NCBI GenBank assembly: GCA_002746535.1
Contig: NVWA01000012.1
Location: forward strand, 1 to 64,000
Direction: 5' to 3'
DNA: 64,000 bases
Source of the DNA: Planctomycetota bacterium
GTDB taxonomy: Bacteria > Planctomycetota > GCA-2746535
Below, in pieces: positions 8,648-18,256 of the stretch (position 1 is its first letter; each line of letters opens with the position of its first letter). The position numbers and the translations under genes were made by a program. The notes beneath the pieces were generated by a model that worked only from the letters and a program-made list of their open reading frames with translations, ran no database searches and was not told where the DNA came from.

Positions 8648-10870
8648 ATGAAGCAATCACTATTAGACACCGCTCGTACCAACAAATTTGAAGATTTGGA
8701 AAATGGTTGGTTAGAGCTAATGATCTCTAATATCGCCCGAACAGATTTGTTTTTGACGGTTGCAGAAATATTAAGAGCTAGAAGCCACGGGGCTAAAGCC
8801 GCAAGTTTATTAACTCAATTAATAGATGAATTATATTCACAAAAAAAATGGGATGTCCTTCAAGAAGTGCTTTATTACTGCGCTGAGAAATATTCCAAGA
8901 TGCGTGACTTAAAAGATAAGGCACTTGAATGCATTCGAAGTGTCAACTCAGATAATGAATTATTAGATACATATTTAGAACAATCCGGCCTAGCAGCTAC
9001 AGGTGATTTGTTTTCTTCTTGGAAGGAATTCAACACCTATTCATACCTTGTTCCGGGAAAATTCGTACTACACACAACTCAATTTGGCGCTGGCATGGTA
9101 ACCGAAGCTGACCCAAAAGCAGACACCATTAAAATCGACTTTTTCAAAAAGAAAAATCATAACATGGGATTAAAATTTGCCGCAAGAGTATTGCAGCCGA
9201 TTGCTTCTAATCACTATTATGCTCACATGATTAGAGACGAGGAGCTTATCCTTGGTCTCAAAGAAAATAATCAAGCAGAATTAGTAAAAATTGTAGCCCT
9301 CAGTTTTAGAGGAGAAGTTTTAGTCTCTAAAATCAAAGAGGAATTATGCAATACAAATCGTGTCAAACGATTGTTTGATTTAAAAGCAGAGCCAAAGTCT
9401 TGGACAAGCTGGTGGGGTAAAGCTAAAAGAGTAATTGCTAAAGATAAATTCTTAACGTTAACAGCTGGACTCAAAGGAACTGTTACTGCAAGAACACATG
9501 AATTAAGCTATTCTGATGAAGCTGCCGAAAACATACACCTATCCCAAACCGTTTATGATAAAATTACGATTATCAAAAATTACCTGAAAGACCATGGTGA
9601 AAACGAGGCTACTCCACTATTTGAAGCTCTTGAAGAAGATTTGGCTAAAAGCTCAAATCAACCAGAAACCCTAGAAATCCTATCTCTTTTCATTGATGGA
9701 AAATACAAAATTGAAGAGCATAAAAATAGATTCCAAGAAATTCTCGAAAGCTTTGAAAACCCATTAGAGAAATTTCTTGACCCAGGAAAAATACTTGATT
9801 CTCCTTTTATGGCTACCCTTGCTGCCATCAAAAACAACGATACAAAGAAAAATATATTAGATTATATTAAAAAGAATAAATCTGATGCCTGGTTAAAACT
9901 CTATCATTATATAGCACACATTGATGATACGTATTTATGGGCACAAACTACTGGAGCTCTTCAAAAAGAAAATCCTGCCTTACTAATGGATATTTTAAAT
10001 TCAATCTTTTTAAGTCCTGATAAATTCCCCGGTTCATTTTATAGATTAATTCGTGATGCCATTAATGATAAAATAGAACTCAGCGAGTCAGTTTCCAAAA
10101 TTGATGTTCTTAGAAAAGCTATCTTTTTCCTTGAGATAGTTTCTGTAAATCCACATACAAAAACTATTCAGCAAAATGTTCCTAAATTTTTTGCTGAGAA
10201 AAAATGTAATAAGTTATTCTTGGATTATATTCAAACAGCTTCAAAAGAAGAGATTGAACCAATTTTCCGTTCGTTAACTTCTCGTGATGAAAGATTAGAA
10301 TCAAAGATGAGAGCTGCTATTCTAAGAGTGGTCAGTCGTAGTTACCCAGTGTTGATTAAAAGGGTAGAAATTCCTTATTGGGAAAATGAAAAGGCTTATT
10401 ACATTACTGGAATTAGCAAAAAAAGACTGGAAGACGAAGTCGAAAATATTGTAAACGTAAAATTACCCGAGAATTCAAAAGCAATTGGAGAAGCCCAAGC
10501 ATTGGGTGACTTATCTGAAAATGCCGAATTTGATGCTGCCAAAGAAGAAAGAGAACGACTTAATCAAAGAGCAAAACACCTTAAATCAATCATTGAATCG
10601 ACAACTTTAATTGAATCCATCAATCGTGCAGGTGAAATGGTTGAGCTTGGTACTAAAGTTACTGTTAAGAATAATGAAAACAATGAATTTCAAACATTTC
10701 AAATTATGGGTGCACAAGAAGCTAACTCAGAAAACAAAGTTCTTAATTATAAAGCGCCATTTGCTTGGTCAATGTTAGGTACCAAATTGGGTGATAGTTT
10801 TTCAGTATCAATAGAAAATGGTGCCGACAAAGAATATACTGTGGAATCAATTCAAGTTTTAGATATTTAA
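8648..10870 (+). CDS. greA: GreA/GreB-type transcript cleavage factor with long N-terminal extension
   Basis: The last roughly 160 residues are GreA: a coiled-coil with the tip motif GDLSENAEFDAA at 620-631, whose Asp621 and Glu624 are the acidic residues that donate metal to the RNA polymerase active site, then a C-terminal FKBP-like domain. Ordinary GreA has about 158 residues; here some 575 extra residues precede it. They are helical and acidic, without a motif I recognise. Extended GreA proteins of about 715 residues are known in Chlamydiae, which supports a PVC origin. The fabG-like gene follows after 14 bp. What the extension binds is unknown. Confidence 0.85.
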   Translation: MKQSLLDTARTNKFEDLENGWLELMISNIARTDLFLTVAEILRARSHGAKAASLLTQLIDELYSQKKWDVLQEVLYYCAEKYSKMRDLKDKALECIRSVNSDNELLDTYLEQSGLAATGDLFSSWKEFNTYSYLVPGKFVLHTTQFGAGMVTEADPKADTIKIDFFKKKNHNMGLKFAARVLQPIASNHYYAHMIRDEELILGLKENNQAELVKIVALSFRGEVLVSKIKEELCNTNRVKRLFDLKAEPKSWTSWWGKAKRVIAKDKFLTLTAGLKGTVTARTHELSYSDEAAENIHLSQTVYDKITIIKNYLKDHGENEATPLFEALEEDLAKSSNQPETLEILSLFIDGKYKIEEHKNRFQEILESFENPLEKFLDPGKILDSPFMATLAAIKNNDTKKNILDYIKKNKSDAWLKLYHYIAHIDDTYLWAQTTGALQKENPALLMDILNSIFLSPDKFPGSFYRLIRDAINDKIELSESVSKIDVLRKAIFFLEIVSVNPHTKTIQQNVPKFFAEKKCNKLFLDYIQTASKEEIEPIFRSLTSRDERLESKMRAAILRVVSRSYPVLIKRVEIPYWENEKAYYITGISKKRLEDEVENIVNVKLPENSKAIGEAQALGDLSENAEFDAAKEERERLNQRAKHLKSIIESTTLIESINRAGEMVELGTKVTVKNNENNEFQTFQIMGAQEANSENKVLNYKAPFAWSMLGTKLGDSFSVSIENGADKEYTVESIQVLDI

Positions 10871-10884
10871 TTTTAAGGATAAAA

Positions 10885-11661
10885 ATGGCTGTATTCTCAG
10901 ATTTAGTAGACAAGGTTGTCTTTATCTCTGGTGCCTCAAAAGGTATCGGCTTATCAATTGCCGAAGCTTTTGCTGCTCAAGGCTCCAAGGTTATCATGAA
11001 CAGTCGATCTATTCATCAGGATCACGAGTCTGTTGAAAAAGTCAAACAAGCCGCTTCAGAAAATGGTTTTACCACTATCCCTTTAGCATTACCTGCCGAC
11101 ACTAGTTCACCTGAAGCTGTTAAAGAATTATACAAAACAATAAAAAACCATAATGATTTTGGTACCGTTGATATTGGAATAAACAATGCCGGTATATCAA
11201 AAGATGGTTTATTTATTCGTCAAAAAGAAGCCGATTGGGACGAAACCATAAATATAAATTTAAAAGGTATCCGCAACTGTTGTCAAGAACAGATAAAGAT
11301 GATGCGAAAGACTGGCGGTTCAATTATCAACATGTCTTCTGTCATTGGTCAACATGGTAATACTGGCCAATCGGCCTATGCGGCCTCAAAAGCCGGTGTT
11401 ATAGCATTAACAATGTCTCTAGCTGAAGAATATGCTCGTTCAGGCATTCGATTAAATTCTATTGCTCCAGGCTACATTAACACAGAAATGACTGATAATG
11501 TAAATGATGAAGCAAAAACAGCCTGGGAAAAATTAATACCAATGGGTCGAATTGGCAATAGCGAAGAAGTTGCACAAGTTGCACTTTTTTTAGCCTCAAA
11601 CTGTTCATCTTATATGACTGGTCAAACGATAGGTGTAGATGGCGGTTGGTTTAGACGTTAA
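10885..11661 (+). CDS. 3-oxoacyl-ACP reductase-like SDR
   Basis: A 258-residue SDR with a complete site: SGASKGIG at 15-22, NNAG at 100-103, Ser152, Tyr165 and Lys169 (YAASK), and a C-terminal IGVDGGW. This is the FabG pattern of NADPH-dependent 3-ketoacyl-ACP reductases. It lies 14 bp after the greA-fusion gene with an AAGGAT ribosome site and is probably co-transcribed. The aryl-polyene cluster carries its own ketoreductase, so this copy may be the housekeeping enzyme or act on another substrate. No other fab gene is adjacent, hence no symbol. Confidence 0.8.
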   Translation: MAVFSDLVDKVVFISGASKGIGLSIAEAFAAQGSKVIMNSRSIHQDHESVEKVKQAASENGFTTIPLALPADTSSPEAVKELYKTIKNHNDFGTVDIGINNAGISKDGLFIRQKEADWDETININLKGIRNCCQEQIKMMRKTGGSIINMSSVIGQHGNTGQSAYAASKAGVIALTMSLAEEYARSGIRLNSIAPGYINTEMTDNVNDEAKTAWEKLIPMGRIGNSEEVAQVALFLASNCSSYMTGQTIGVDGGWFRR

Positions 11662-11690
11662 TCCAAAGAACACAGTATTTCACAATAGAC

Positions 11691-12458
11691 CTACGAGAAT
11701 AAGTTCTTAATTGCCATTTTAAGCGAACCTAAACTAAATCTAATGGTTGGCTTATTAATAATTCCTTCATATTGAGAGAATCTTTTTGCCTTTTCTGCAA
11801 GACAATCAGGATGCACCAAATCAATAGGTGGACTTTGGCCCCAATCTAATTGGTCAAAACCTTCTTTAATTTTTTCATACCTATTTTCCTGAATATATAA
11901 TAGAGAGTTTTGCTTATACCACCAAACGACATCTGCATTTCCCCAGAACTTAGGCCTAATTACATCTAAGTATTTAAACCCATTGGATTTAAAGGCCTTT
12001 GCCCAATAACTTTGGAGTCTTTCATTGATATGATGATTTCCTCCCTGTCCTTTTACAGCGGCACCGAAAAGTATAACGTCCGCACAAGAACATAAATTTT
12101 TAACAAGATTTAAACCACGGCCTTCTTCTAAGTGCTCTGCTACTTCCAAACATATAGCTAAATCAAACTGACCTTCTATCTTAAACTCTTCATCTAATTT
12201 TTGAGTTTTAAATTCTATTTGACTACTTAAAAGCTTTTTCGAATCTACCCAAGGTCCATCATAACCTACAATACGTGTCGCACCATTTTCTTGTCCGGCT
12301 TTCAACCATCCTCCTCGCCCGCAACCAATATCAACTATACTTGTAATGGGTAGCTTGCCTGACAAGTATTTCATAATAATTTTAGCGCTATCATAAGAAC
12401 CATCTTGCTGAGAACCATAAAACTCATCATCATAAACGGATTCTTCCCAACCTGACAT
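11691..12458 (-). CDS. class I SAM-dependent methyltransferase
   Basis: Motif I is IVDIGCGRGGW at residues 41-51, followed by the acidic strand end in VGYDG and motif IV-like FDLAICLEVAEHLE. This is the Methyltransf_23/11 pattern. 255 aa. The C-terminal half is Trp- and Asn-rich and not recognised. It faces the upstream fabG-like gene tail to tail. Acceptor unknown; such stand-alone proteins often act on glycan or small-molecule hydroxyls. No partner gene indicates the pathway. Confidence 0.75.
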   Translation of the reverse strand: MSGWEESVYDDEFYGSQQDGSYDSAKIIMKYLSGKLPITSIVDIGCGRGGWLKAGQENGATRIVGYDGPWVDSKKLLSSQIEFKTQKLDEEFKIEGQFDLAICLEVAEHLEEGRGLNLVKNLCSCADVILFGAAVKGQGGNHHINERLQSYWAKAFKSNGFKYLDVIRPKFWGNADVVWWYKQNSLLYIQENRYEKIKEGFDQLDWGQSPPIDLVHPDCLAEKAKRFSQYEGIINKPTIRFSLGSLKMAIKNLFS

Positions 12459-12578
12459 CTAACTACCTCACGACTATCATTAAATTTTTTAATTTAGAAT
12501 TTAAAAAGGGATGATAGAAAATATTATTTTTTGTTCAATCATTATTCTAATTCTTGTCAAATTAAAACTTAAACAAAA

Positions 12579-13829
12579 CTATTTAACCCTTTTAAATTGA
12601 TCTAGAATTAATTTTTCTATATTTTGATTTGTTTTTGAAGAAATGAGATTATGTATATCAATATGGTTTTTATCCACTTTTAAAATACGATCGACACCTT
12701 TTAGCTTTGTACGTTCTATCGCTACGGCACCATCACCTTCTTTGTTAATAATCTCATTTAAATCTTTAAAATAAACAAACATCTTTTTTCTGATTTTTTT
12801 ATTAATTTCTGACCCACGAATTGATTTTTTTAACTTTTTAACCAGAGAAGAATGTTGGTCTTTTCCAATGAGAGCTTTATTGCCGATTATCATTTGATAT
12901 TCACAAATCGGACTTCTAGGCCTTTTATTTAATTCTCTTAAAAATGCTGAACCTGGCCATAAATCAACTGCTGCTTCAGACATTCCATCAAACACACAGT
13001 CTACCCAAGTAATTTCTTTTAAGATTATTGATTTTCCAAACTCGAGTAATGGATGCAAAATTGAAATATATGAACCTTGGTTTGGTGGGGCAAACATTAA
13101 TATTGATGTAATTTTATTTTTGCTTAACTCTTTATTCTCAATAACACTTCTCACCACCAAAGCACCCATACTATGTGTAATCGCAAAAATACTTACGGCA
13201 GGATGTTTCTCATTAAATAATTTTATTTCTTTACTAAGTAGCATTGCGCTGTCTGATATTGATTGATCATTTGGATATTGAAAAAACATATAGGATATTT
13301 TATTTTTTTCTAAAAATGGCGTAAAATTATTCCACGTCTTTTTATCTGATTCTATTCCATGAACCAAGAGAACTACCTTAGAGCCTTTTATATTTTCTGG
13401 TATTGATAACAATCCATATTCGTATTTTTGTGTTTTTTCTTTTAAAAACTTACCGAATAATCCTAAAAATAATTTCACTAGAACATCTCTTTTCTTGATG
13501 AAAAAAATTTTACTAGTTTCAATAACGATACGCTCTTTCTCCCAATAAACTTTTACATTGCCTTTTAATCCCGGGGCTTGGTTCAATAGTTTAATAGATA
13601 ACGTTACAAAAGGATTTAATTTATAAACCTTACCTTTATATTTTTCTAAATTATAAAAAGTACCCATATGCTTATTCATAACTTTTGCTAAGCCATCTAA
13701 TTTGATATGTCCCTCATTATTAATAGGAATAAAAATCCAAATTTTTTCATTACATTTCAAATTACCGAATGGGGCAAATATCAATATTACAAATATAATT
13801 ATAAATAGTTGCTGTATATTTCTTTTCAT
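12579..13829 (-). CDS. secreted alpha/beta hydrolase (lipase/PGAP1-like)
   Basis: Starting at the ATG at 13829, the protein opens with a strongly hydrophobic segment (residues 5-20) that fits a signal peptide or membrane anchor; a TTG seven codons further upstream is possible but less likely. The hydrolase half has the oxyanion strand VVLLVHGIES at 152-161 and the nucleophile elbow T-H-S-M-G-A with Ser220, as in lipases and PGAP1-like esterases. His residues near the C-terminus (NHIDIHNLI) could complete the triad. The first about 140 residues have no match I know. Substrate unknown; a lipid or ester at the cell envelope is plausible. Confidence 0.7.
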   Translation of the reverse strand: MKRNIQQLFIIIFVILIFAPFGNLKCNEKIWIFIPINNEGHIKLDGLAKVMNKHMGTFYNLEKYKGKVYKLNPFVTLSIKLLNQAPGLKGNVKVYWEKERIVIETSKIFFIKKRDVLVKLFLGLFGKFLKEKTQKYEYGLLSIPENIKGSKVVLLVHGIESDKKTWNNFTPFLEKNKISYMFFQYPNDQSISDSAMLLSKEIKLFNEKHPAVSIFAITHSMGALVVRSVIENKELSKNKITSILMFAPPNQGSYISILHPLLEFGKSIILKEITWVDCVFDGMSEAAVDLWPGSAFLRELNKRPRSPICEYQMIIGNKALIGKDQHSSLVKKLKKSIRGSEINKKIRKKMFVYFKDLNEIINKEGDGAVAIERTKLKGVDRILKVDKNHIDIHNLISSKTNQNIEKLILDQFKRVK

Positions 13830-14100
13830 AAGTATCAATCTCAATGACAATTAAACACAAATTTATTAAATTAATTGGTAGAAAAAATAACAAGAATCAC
13901 TGATTCTACCATTGAAACCATAAAATTATTGTACTCATTCGAATTAAAAAGAACCCATAATATTGACATAAATTGACCTGAAATCATCTTCCATAAACCT
14001 AGGCAATAAATTCCAAAGGAGGCAAAATAAGCCTATTTTCGGGAAATGCTGACTAATTAGATTTCTATAAGTATATTTAAAACAATAAGTTAGGTGTTTT

Positions 14101-14129
14101 TTAAAGGTTGGTATTTCTATTGCTATTAT
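14101..14129 (+). promoter_or_regulatory. candidate flgI promoter
   Basis: TTAAAG (14101-14106), 17 bp, TATTAT (14124-14129) fits a sigma-70-type promoter. The same bases also read TAAAGGTT with 12 bp before GCTATTAT, a partial match to the flagellar sigma-28 consensus. Transcription would begin near 14136, just before the leader hairpin. Assignment to one sigma factor is not possible by eye. Confidence 0.4.
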
Positions 14130-14143
14130 GCGAATGCAATATG

Positions 14144-14195
14144 GTATGCAGACCCCTTTAACCTCCTCGTTAGCTTCCAGAAGGTGTCTGCATAC
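14144..14195 (+). promoter_or_regulatory. flgI 5' leader stem-loop with anti-Shine-Dalgarno loop
   Basis: GTATGCAGAC at 14144-14153 pairs perfectly with GTCTGCATAC at 14186-14195. After one mismatch a further four pairs (CCTT/AAGG, 14155-14158 with 14181-14184) and a T-G wobble extend the stem. The loop contains CCTCCTC (14162-14168), which can pair with the flgI ribosome-binding region AGGAG (14205-14209) or GAGGA (14211-14215). A loop-to-RBS pairing could restrain flgI translation. The structure is seen in the sequence; the regulatory role is inference. Confidence 0.5.
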
Positions 14196-14216
14196 TTACT
14201 TTATAGGAGTGAGGAA

Positions 14217-15272
14217 ATGAAAATTAGAATTTTAGTTATCTTAATATCATTACTATGTTTTATGACTGCAAGTAGTCAGGAAATTAAAATTGGTAATATT
14301 ACAACCATTCAAGGTGAGCATATAAATGGTTTGGTCGGAGTTGGTCTTCTTGTGGGATTGAACGGAACAGGCGACCCAGATAATGCTGAAAAAATCAGAG
14401 CTGAATTGGCATTACTGAAAAATAATGGTTTCGAGAATATTACTGAACGCGACATTACATCTAAAAATGTCGCCATAGTGCAAATCATAGGAGAACTAAA
14501 TCCATATGCAAAAATTGGCCAAAAAATTTCAGTATCAATTGCTTCAAAAGGATCAGCAAAATCATTAAAGGGCGGTAAATTAATTCATACCCTTTTGACC
14601 CATCCTTATTTAGGTAAAGATAAAGTGTATGCCATTGCATCTGGCTCTATAACGGTTGATACGGATAACCCAAATACAGGTACTGTACATGCAATTGTGG
14701 AAGCTGAAGTTCCGGTAACTTATTTAATAAAAAAAGATAAAGCACAATATTTCTTATTAGATTTATTAGTTCCAAATTTTTCAAATGCCAATCAGATAGC
14801 AAACGACATAAATCTTCTACATAGTAGCAATAGCGAAGATGAAGAAGACGATGAAAAAGATAAATTTTTCATTGCGATTGCTAAAGATGCTGCCACTATT
14901 CGAGTAAATATTCCACCAAAATATATTTCAAATCCAATAAGCTTTATTGCGGAAGTTCAAAAGATCCCAATAACTGATTATATTGAAGAAGCTAAAATAG
15001 TTATCAGCGAGAGTAAAAGCACTGTCATCGTAAGTGGCGCTGTCACAATGGCTTCTGTAGCCATTGCTTATAAAGACTTAAGTGTAAAAATAGGTCCTCA
15101 AGGAGGGCAAGTAGGTAGAGAAGATAGTTTTGTGGAAATACAGGCTTCATCAACATTAAAAGAATTAACAAATTCATTAAATCAACTAGGTGTAAAATCA
15201 AAAGACCTAGTTCATATCATAGAAATGTTACATTCGGCAGGAAACATTCGTGCTAAGTTGGTGTTTAGATAA
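14217..15272 (+). CDS. flgI: flagellar P-ring protein FlgI
   Basis: Builds the periplasmic P-ring around the flagellar rod. From the ATG at 14217 (AGGAG 7-8 nt upstream) the protein has a clear signal peptide (MKIRILVILISLLCFMTASSQ), then the FlgI hallmark IQGEHINGLVGVGLLVGLNGTGD. An in-frame ATG at 14094 would add 41 residues that bury the signal peptide, so I reject it. About 351 aa, slightly short for the family. The C-terminal part (LKELTNSLNQLGVKSKDLVHIIEMLHSAGNIRAKL) is typical. A DEEDDEKD acidic stretch sits mid-protein. It overlaps the next gene by one base (TAATG). No flgH or flgA is in the window, so the L-ring gene must lie elsewhere or be absent. Confidence 0.93.
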   Translation: MKIRILVILISLLCFMTASSQEIKIGNITTIQGEHINGLVGVGLLVGLNGTGDPDNAEKIRAELALLKNNGFENITERDITSKNVAIVQIIGELNPYAKIGQKISVSIASKGSAKSLKGGKLIHTLLTHPYLGKDKVYAIASGSITVDTDNPNTGTVHAIVEAEVPVTYLIKKDKAQYFLLDLLVPNFSNANQIANDINLLHSSNSEDEEDDEKDKFFIAIAKDAATIRVNIPPKYISNPISFIAEVQKIPITDYIEEAKIVISESKSTVIVSGAVTMASVAIAYKDLSVKIGPQGGQVGREDSFVEIQASSTLKELTNSLNQLGVKSKDLVHIIEMLHSAGNIRAKLVFR

Positions 15273-16009
15273 TGGAATTAAATCAAAAACTAACATCAAC
15301 CTATCAAGCCTTTCAATCAAACAAAATGAAAAGCGAAGCTAATAGTGCAAAAGGTGCCAATCAAATTGGAACAGCCGCTAGAGCAGAAGAAAAGCTAGGT
15401 GAATTCCAAGGTTTATTGGTAAACATGATGTTAAGCTCAATGAGAGCAACTATACCTAAAAATGAATTGACGAATGGTGGTCAAGGCGAGGAAATATTCC
15501 AACAAATGCTTGATACAGAATACAGTAAAAAAAGTGGGTCATCCGACATGCTTCAATTAAATACAAGTCTGAAACGATCTTTCAAACTTCCTTTATCTGA
15601 AACATTTAATTGGAGTCAATTAGAAAAAGTCGATGAAAAACGACTAAGAACTATCCATAACGAAATTGGTACCTATGACCCATCAACTCTGATTGGTTCC
15701 TCTAAAAACGAACCAATTGCATCAAAAGCAACAAAACAACTTGACCGAATTGTTAAAAGTAAAAAATTACTCGAAAAGCTACCGGAAGAAAAAAGAAACT
15801 CATTAGATAGTAGTTTTTTGAAGCAGTGGAAAACAAAAAGAGATGATTATATTGAGAATAAAGGGCCTGGTGGTAGCTATGGTCCTAAATTATGGGAAAT
15901 GAACAAAGAGCTAATGGAAGAGCTATACCCAGAAATAAAGATGAAAAATAATATTATAAATTATAAAAAAATATCAAAAGCATATGGAGCAACTGCTGAG
16001 ATTAAATGA
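15272..16009 (+). CDS. flgJ: flagellar rod-binding protein, FlgJ N-terminal-domain type
   Basis: Residues about 45-105 are the rod-binding domain, with FQGLLVNMMLSSMRATIPKN and GEEIFQQMLDTEYS. The muramidase domain found in enterobacterial FlgJ is absent; instead a charged C-terminal region of about 130 residues follows without a known fold. Single-domain FlgJ proteins are common outside Gammaproteobacteria and need a separate peptidoglycan hydrolase. Start and flgI stop overlap in TAATG, indicating translational coupling. Placement between flgI and flgN/flgK fits a rod/hook operon. Confidence 0.82.
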   Translation: MELNQKLTSTYQAFQSNKMKSEANSAKGANQIGTAARAEEKLGEFQGLLVNMMLSSMRATIPKNELTNGGQGEEIFQQMLDTEYSKKSGSSDMLQLNTSLKRSFKLPLSETFNWSQLEKVDEKRLRTIHNEIGTYDPSTLIGSSKNEPIASKATKQLDRIVKSKKLLEKLPEEKRNSLDSSFLKQWKTKRDDYIENKGPGGSYGPKLWEMNKELMEELYPEIKMKNNIINYKKISKAYGATAEIK

Positions 16010-16028
16010 AATAGTAAAAGGATGTACT

Positions 16029-16529
16029 ATGATAAGCAATACTAAAAAGCTAGAAGAACTACTATTAAAAACAATTCGCTGTTTAAAATCTCTAACGGAA
16101 AGCTCAAATATTAAAAAAGATTGTATTGTAAATAATGATCTCGCTCAACTCGAATCGGTTATGATACAAGAAAACTTTTTAGTACAAGAGCTTAAAGAAT
16201 CTGAAGATTCAAGAGTACTTATATTACAAGAGCTTTCTACAGAAGAGAATCAAATGCATCAAATGAAACCAAAAGAGTTTTTGAAGTTTTTTGAGAAAGA
16301 ACCCGCTTCTCGATTAGAAAAACTTTTTAGAGCTATAAAAACAATGGCCAACGATATAAATAGATTAAACACACAAAATAAAGAATTATTAAACTTTGCC
16401 ATTGAAAATTTTAATGATTTTTTTCAAACATTATTTGTATCTCAAAACCCACCATCGGGTTATGACCAGTTAGGTAAAATACCATCTACTAATGATGCTA
16501 ACCATATGTTTTTAGATAGTAGAGCATAA
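16029..16529 (+). CDS. flgN: FlgN-like flagellar export chaperone
   Basis: A small, highly charged helical protein of about 166 residues with heptad-like stretches (KKLEELLLKTIRCLKSL; LFRAIKTMANDINRLNTQNKELLNFAIENFNDFF), the FlgN pattern, directly before flgK and flgL, whose products FlgN chaperones to the export gate. I place the start at 16029 because AAAAGG lies 7-8 nt upstream. An in-frame ATG at 15984 has no ribosome site and would overlap flgJ by 26 bp. Sequence conservation in this family is low, so position carries much of the weight. Confidence 0.75.
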   Translation: MISNTKKLEELLLKTIRCLKSLTESSNIKKDCIVNNDLAQLESVMIQENFLVQELKESEDSRVLILQELSTEENQMHQMKPKEFLKFFEKEPASRLEKLFRAIKTMANDINRLNTQNKELLNFAIENFNDFFQTLFVSQNPPSGYDQLGKIPSTNDANHMFLDSRA

Positions 16530-16532
16530 AAA

Positions 16533-18254
16533 ATGTCACTTAACTCATTCGGCATAGGCCTATCAGGGCTACGATCAAATCTTGCGGCAATTGAAACCGT
16601 TGGGCATAATATCGCAAATGCAAACACAGAGGGATATTCCCGTCAGAGGGTCAATCTAACACCAAGAAAAGCTGACGTGAATGGCAGTTTTACAACAGGT
16701 AGAGGTGTCAAAGTTGCCACAATCGAAAGAATTTCTGATAGTTTTTTAGAGGGCCGAGTTCGAAAAGAAACGAGTTTGCTAAATAATCTTACACAAAATG
16801 CTAACACAATGAAAGAAGTTGAATTTGTTCTCAATGAGCTTTCAGATGAAGATCTTAGCAGTAAACTCAATGATTTTTTTAATGCAACTCAGGATTTCGC
16901 TAATAACGTTGATGATAATTCTACGCGGGTATCACTCTTAGAACAAGGAGAAAGTTTAGCGAGCGAATTAAGAAGACTTCATGGGACTTTATCTCAAGTA
17001 CAAAGTTCTTTGGATAGCAATCTAGGGCTGGAAGTACAAAATGCCAATGCGATCATAAGTGAAATTGCTAATTTAAACGCCAATATTATTCAAATCGAAG
17101 CCGGTGGTTTTGGTACTACTGTTGCAAATGATTTGAGGGATAAAAGAGATGTATCCTTAACAAAACTTTCTAAGATCATGGCACTTGAAGTTGTTGAAGA
17201 GTCAAATGGTGCCGCTTTAGTAAGTTCTGCCGGTCAAGTTTTGGTAGCTCAAGGGGTTGCCAATAACTTAGAGGCTTCCCAAGTAGAGATAAATGGAAAT
17301 ATTAAAAATAGAATTCAATTCATAAATGGCATTTCATTTGAAATTAAAGGTGGTCGATTAGAATCATTTGTAGAATCCAGAGATGTTACGATAGAAGGCT
17401 TCAAAGATGGATTTAATCTATTAGCGGGACAATTAATTTTTTCATTAAATCAAATTCATTCGACTGGTAGAGGTACAGAAGGACTGGAAAAAACAGTTAG
17501 TGAACATCATGTATTTGATCCTAATCTCGCTTTAAATAAAACAGGCTATAGCATTTCAAACAATAAGGAAATTTTTCAAATTAAAAATGGTAGCTTTGAT
17601 ATTGTCATAGAAGACACTAGCACTCAAGTAGAAAGAAGATTTACGATTAACGTTGATTTGAATGGTATTGGTAAAGAAACAACTATGAATGACATTGTCA
17701 ATCAATTGAATATTGTTCCCAATATTAAAGCTGAAATAAACTCACAGAAAAAATTAGTTATTGAAACGAATAACTCAAATTCAAGATTTCGATTTGATGA
17801 AGATTCCAGTAATTTCTTAGCAACAATGGGTATTCATAGTTTCTTCTCAGGTACTGATGCCGCCACTATCAAAGTAAACGAAGATTTAAAGAAGACACCT
17901 TCATTATTATCTGGAGCCTTATCAACAAAAGAAGGTGACAATTCAAATGCAGTAAAAATAACCCAATTAAGAGACCAGTTAATATTTAATAATGGTTCAA
18001 TCAGTCTTGATGAATATTATCAAACAATTGTTGGATCAATAGCAATCGAATCCAGCAAATCGATTGATTTAGTATCTACCCATGAATTAATTTTAGATAA
18101 TCTTAAAAACCTTAGAGATGAAGTTTCTGGTGTCTCTCTAGATGAAGAAGCCGCCAATTTGCTACGTTTTCAACGAAGTTATCAAGCATCAGCCCAATAT
18201 ATTGCAGTAATTAATGAAATCTTAGAAACATTAATTTTTAGATTGGGAGTTTAG
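16533..18254 (+). CDS. flgK: flagellar hook-associated protein 1 (FlgK)
   Basis: Junction protein between hook and filament. The N-terminus has the rod/hook signature GLSGLRSNLAAIETVGHNIANANTEGYSRQ, and the C-terminus carries the matching GVSLDEEAANLLRFQRSYQASAQYIAVINEILETLI helix. 573 aa is normal. The gene follows flgN by 3 bp and precedes flgL by 2 bp, so it is one transcription unit. Secreted by the flagellar type III apparatus, so no signal peptide is expected. Confidence 0.95.
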   Translation: MSLNSFGIGLSGLRSNLAAIETVGHNIANANTEGYSRQRVNLTPRKADVNGSFTTGRGVKVATIERISDSFLEGRVRKETSLLNNLTQNANTMKEVEFVLNELSDEDLSSKLNDFFNATQDFANNVDDNSTRVSLLEQGESLASELRRLHGTLSQVQSSLDSNLGLEVQNANAIISEIANLNANIIQIEAGGFGTTVANDLRDKRDVSLTKLSKIMALEVVEESNGAALVSSAGQVLVAQGVANNLEASQVEINGNIKNRIQFINGISFEIKGGRLESFVESRDVTIEGFKDGFNLLAGQLIFSLNQIHSTGRGTEGLEKTVSEHHVFDPNLALNKTGYSISNNKEIFQIKNGSFDIVIEDTSTQVERRFTINVDLNGIGKETTMNDIVNQLNIVPNIKAEINSQKKLVIETNNSNSRFRFDEDSSNFLATMGIHSFFSGTDAATIKVNEDLKKTPSLLSGALSTKEGDNSNAVKITQLRDQLIFNNGSISLDEYYQTIVGSIAIESSKSIDLVSTHELILDNLKNLRDEVSGVSLDEEAANLLRFQRSYQASAQYIAVINEILETLIFRLGV

Positions 18255-18256
18255 TC

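Larger units (their letters stand above)
13830..14216. other. intergenic leader region upstream of flgI
   Basis: This stretch separates the divergent hydrolase gene and flgI. Its right half holds a candidate promoter (14101-14129) and a large stem-loop (14144-14195) just before the flgI ribosome site. The left half is AT-rich, and I see only weak features there: a TTGACA at 13963-13968 without a matching -10, and a small AAAATA/TATTTT hairpin around 14024-14039. There is no convincing gene. Confidence 0.5.

Noticed and set aside
14144..14195. Integron attC-like site
   Set aside because: The outer arms do not carry the RYYYAAC/GTTRRRY core sites, and there is no integrase or cassette array nearby; the location fits a leader structure better.
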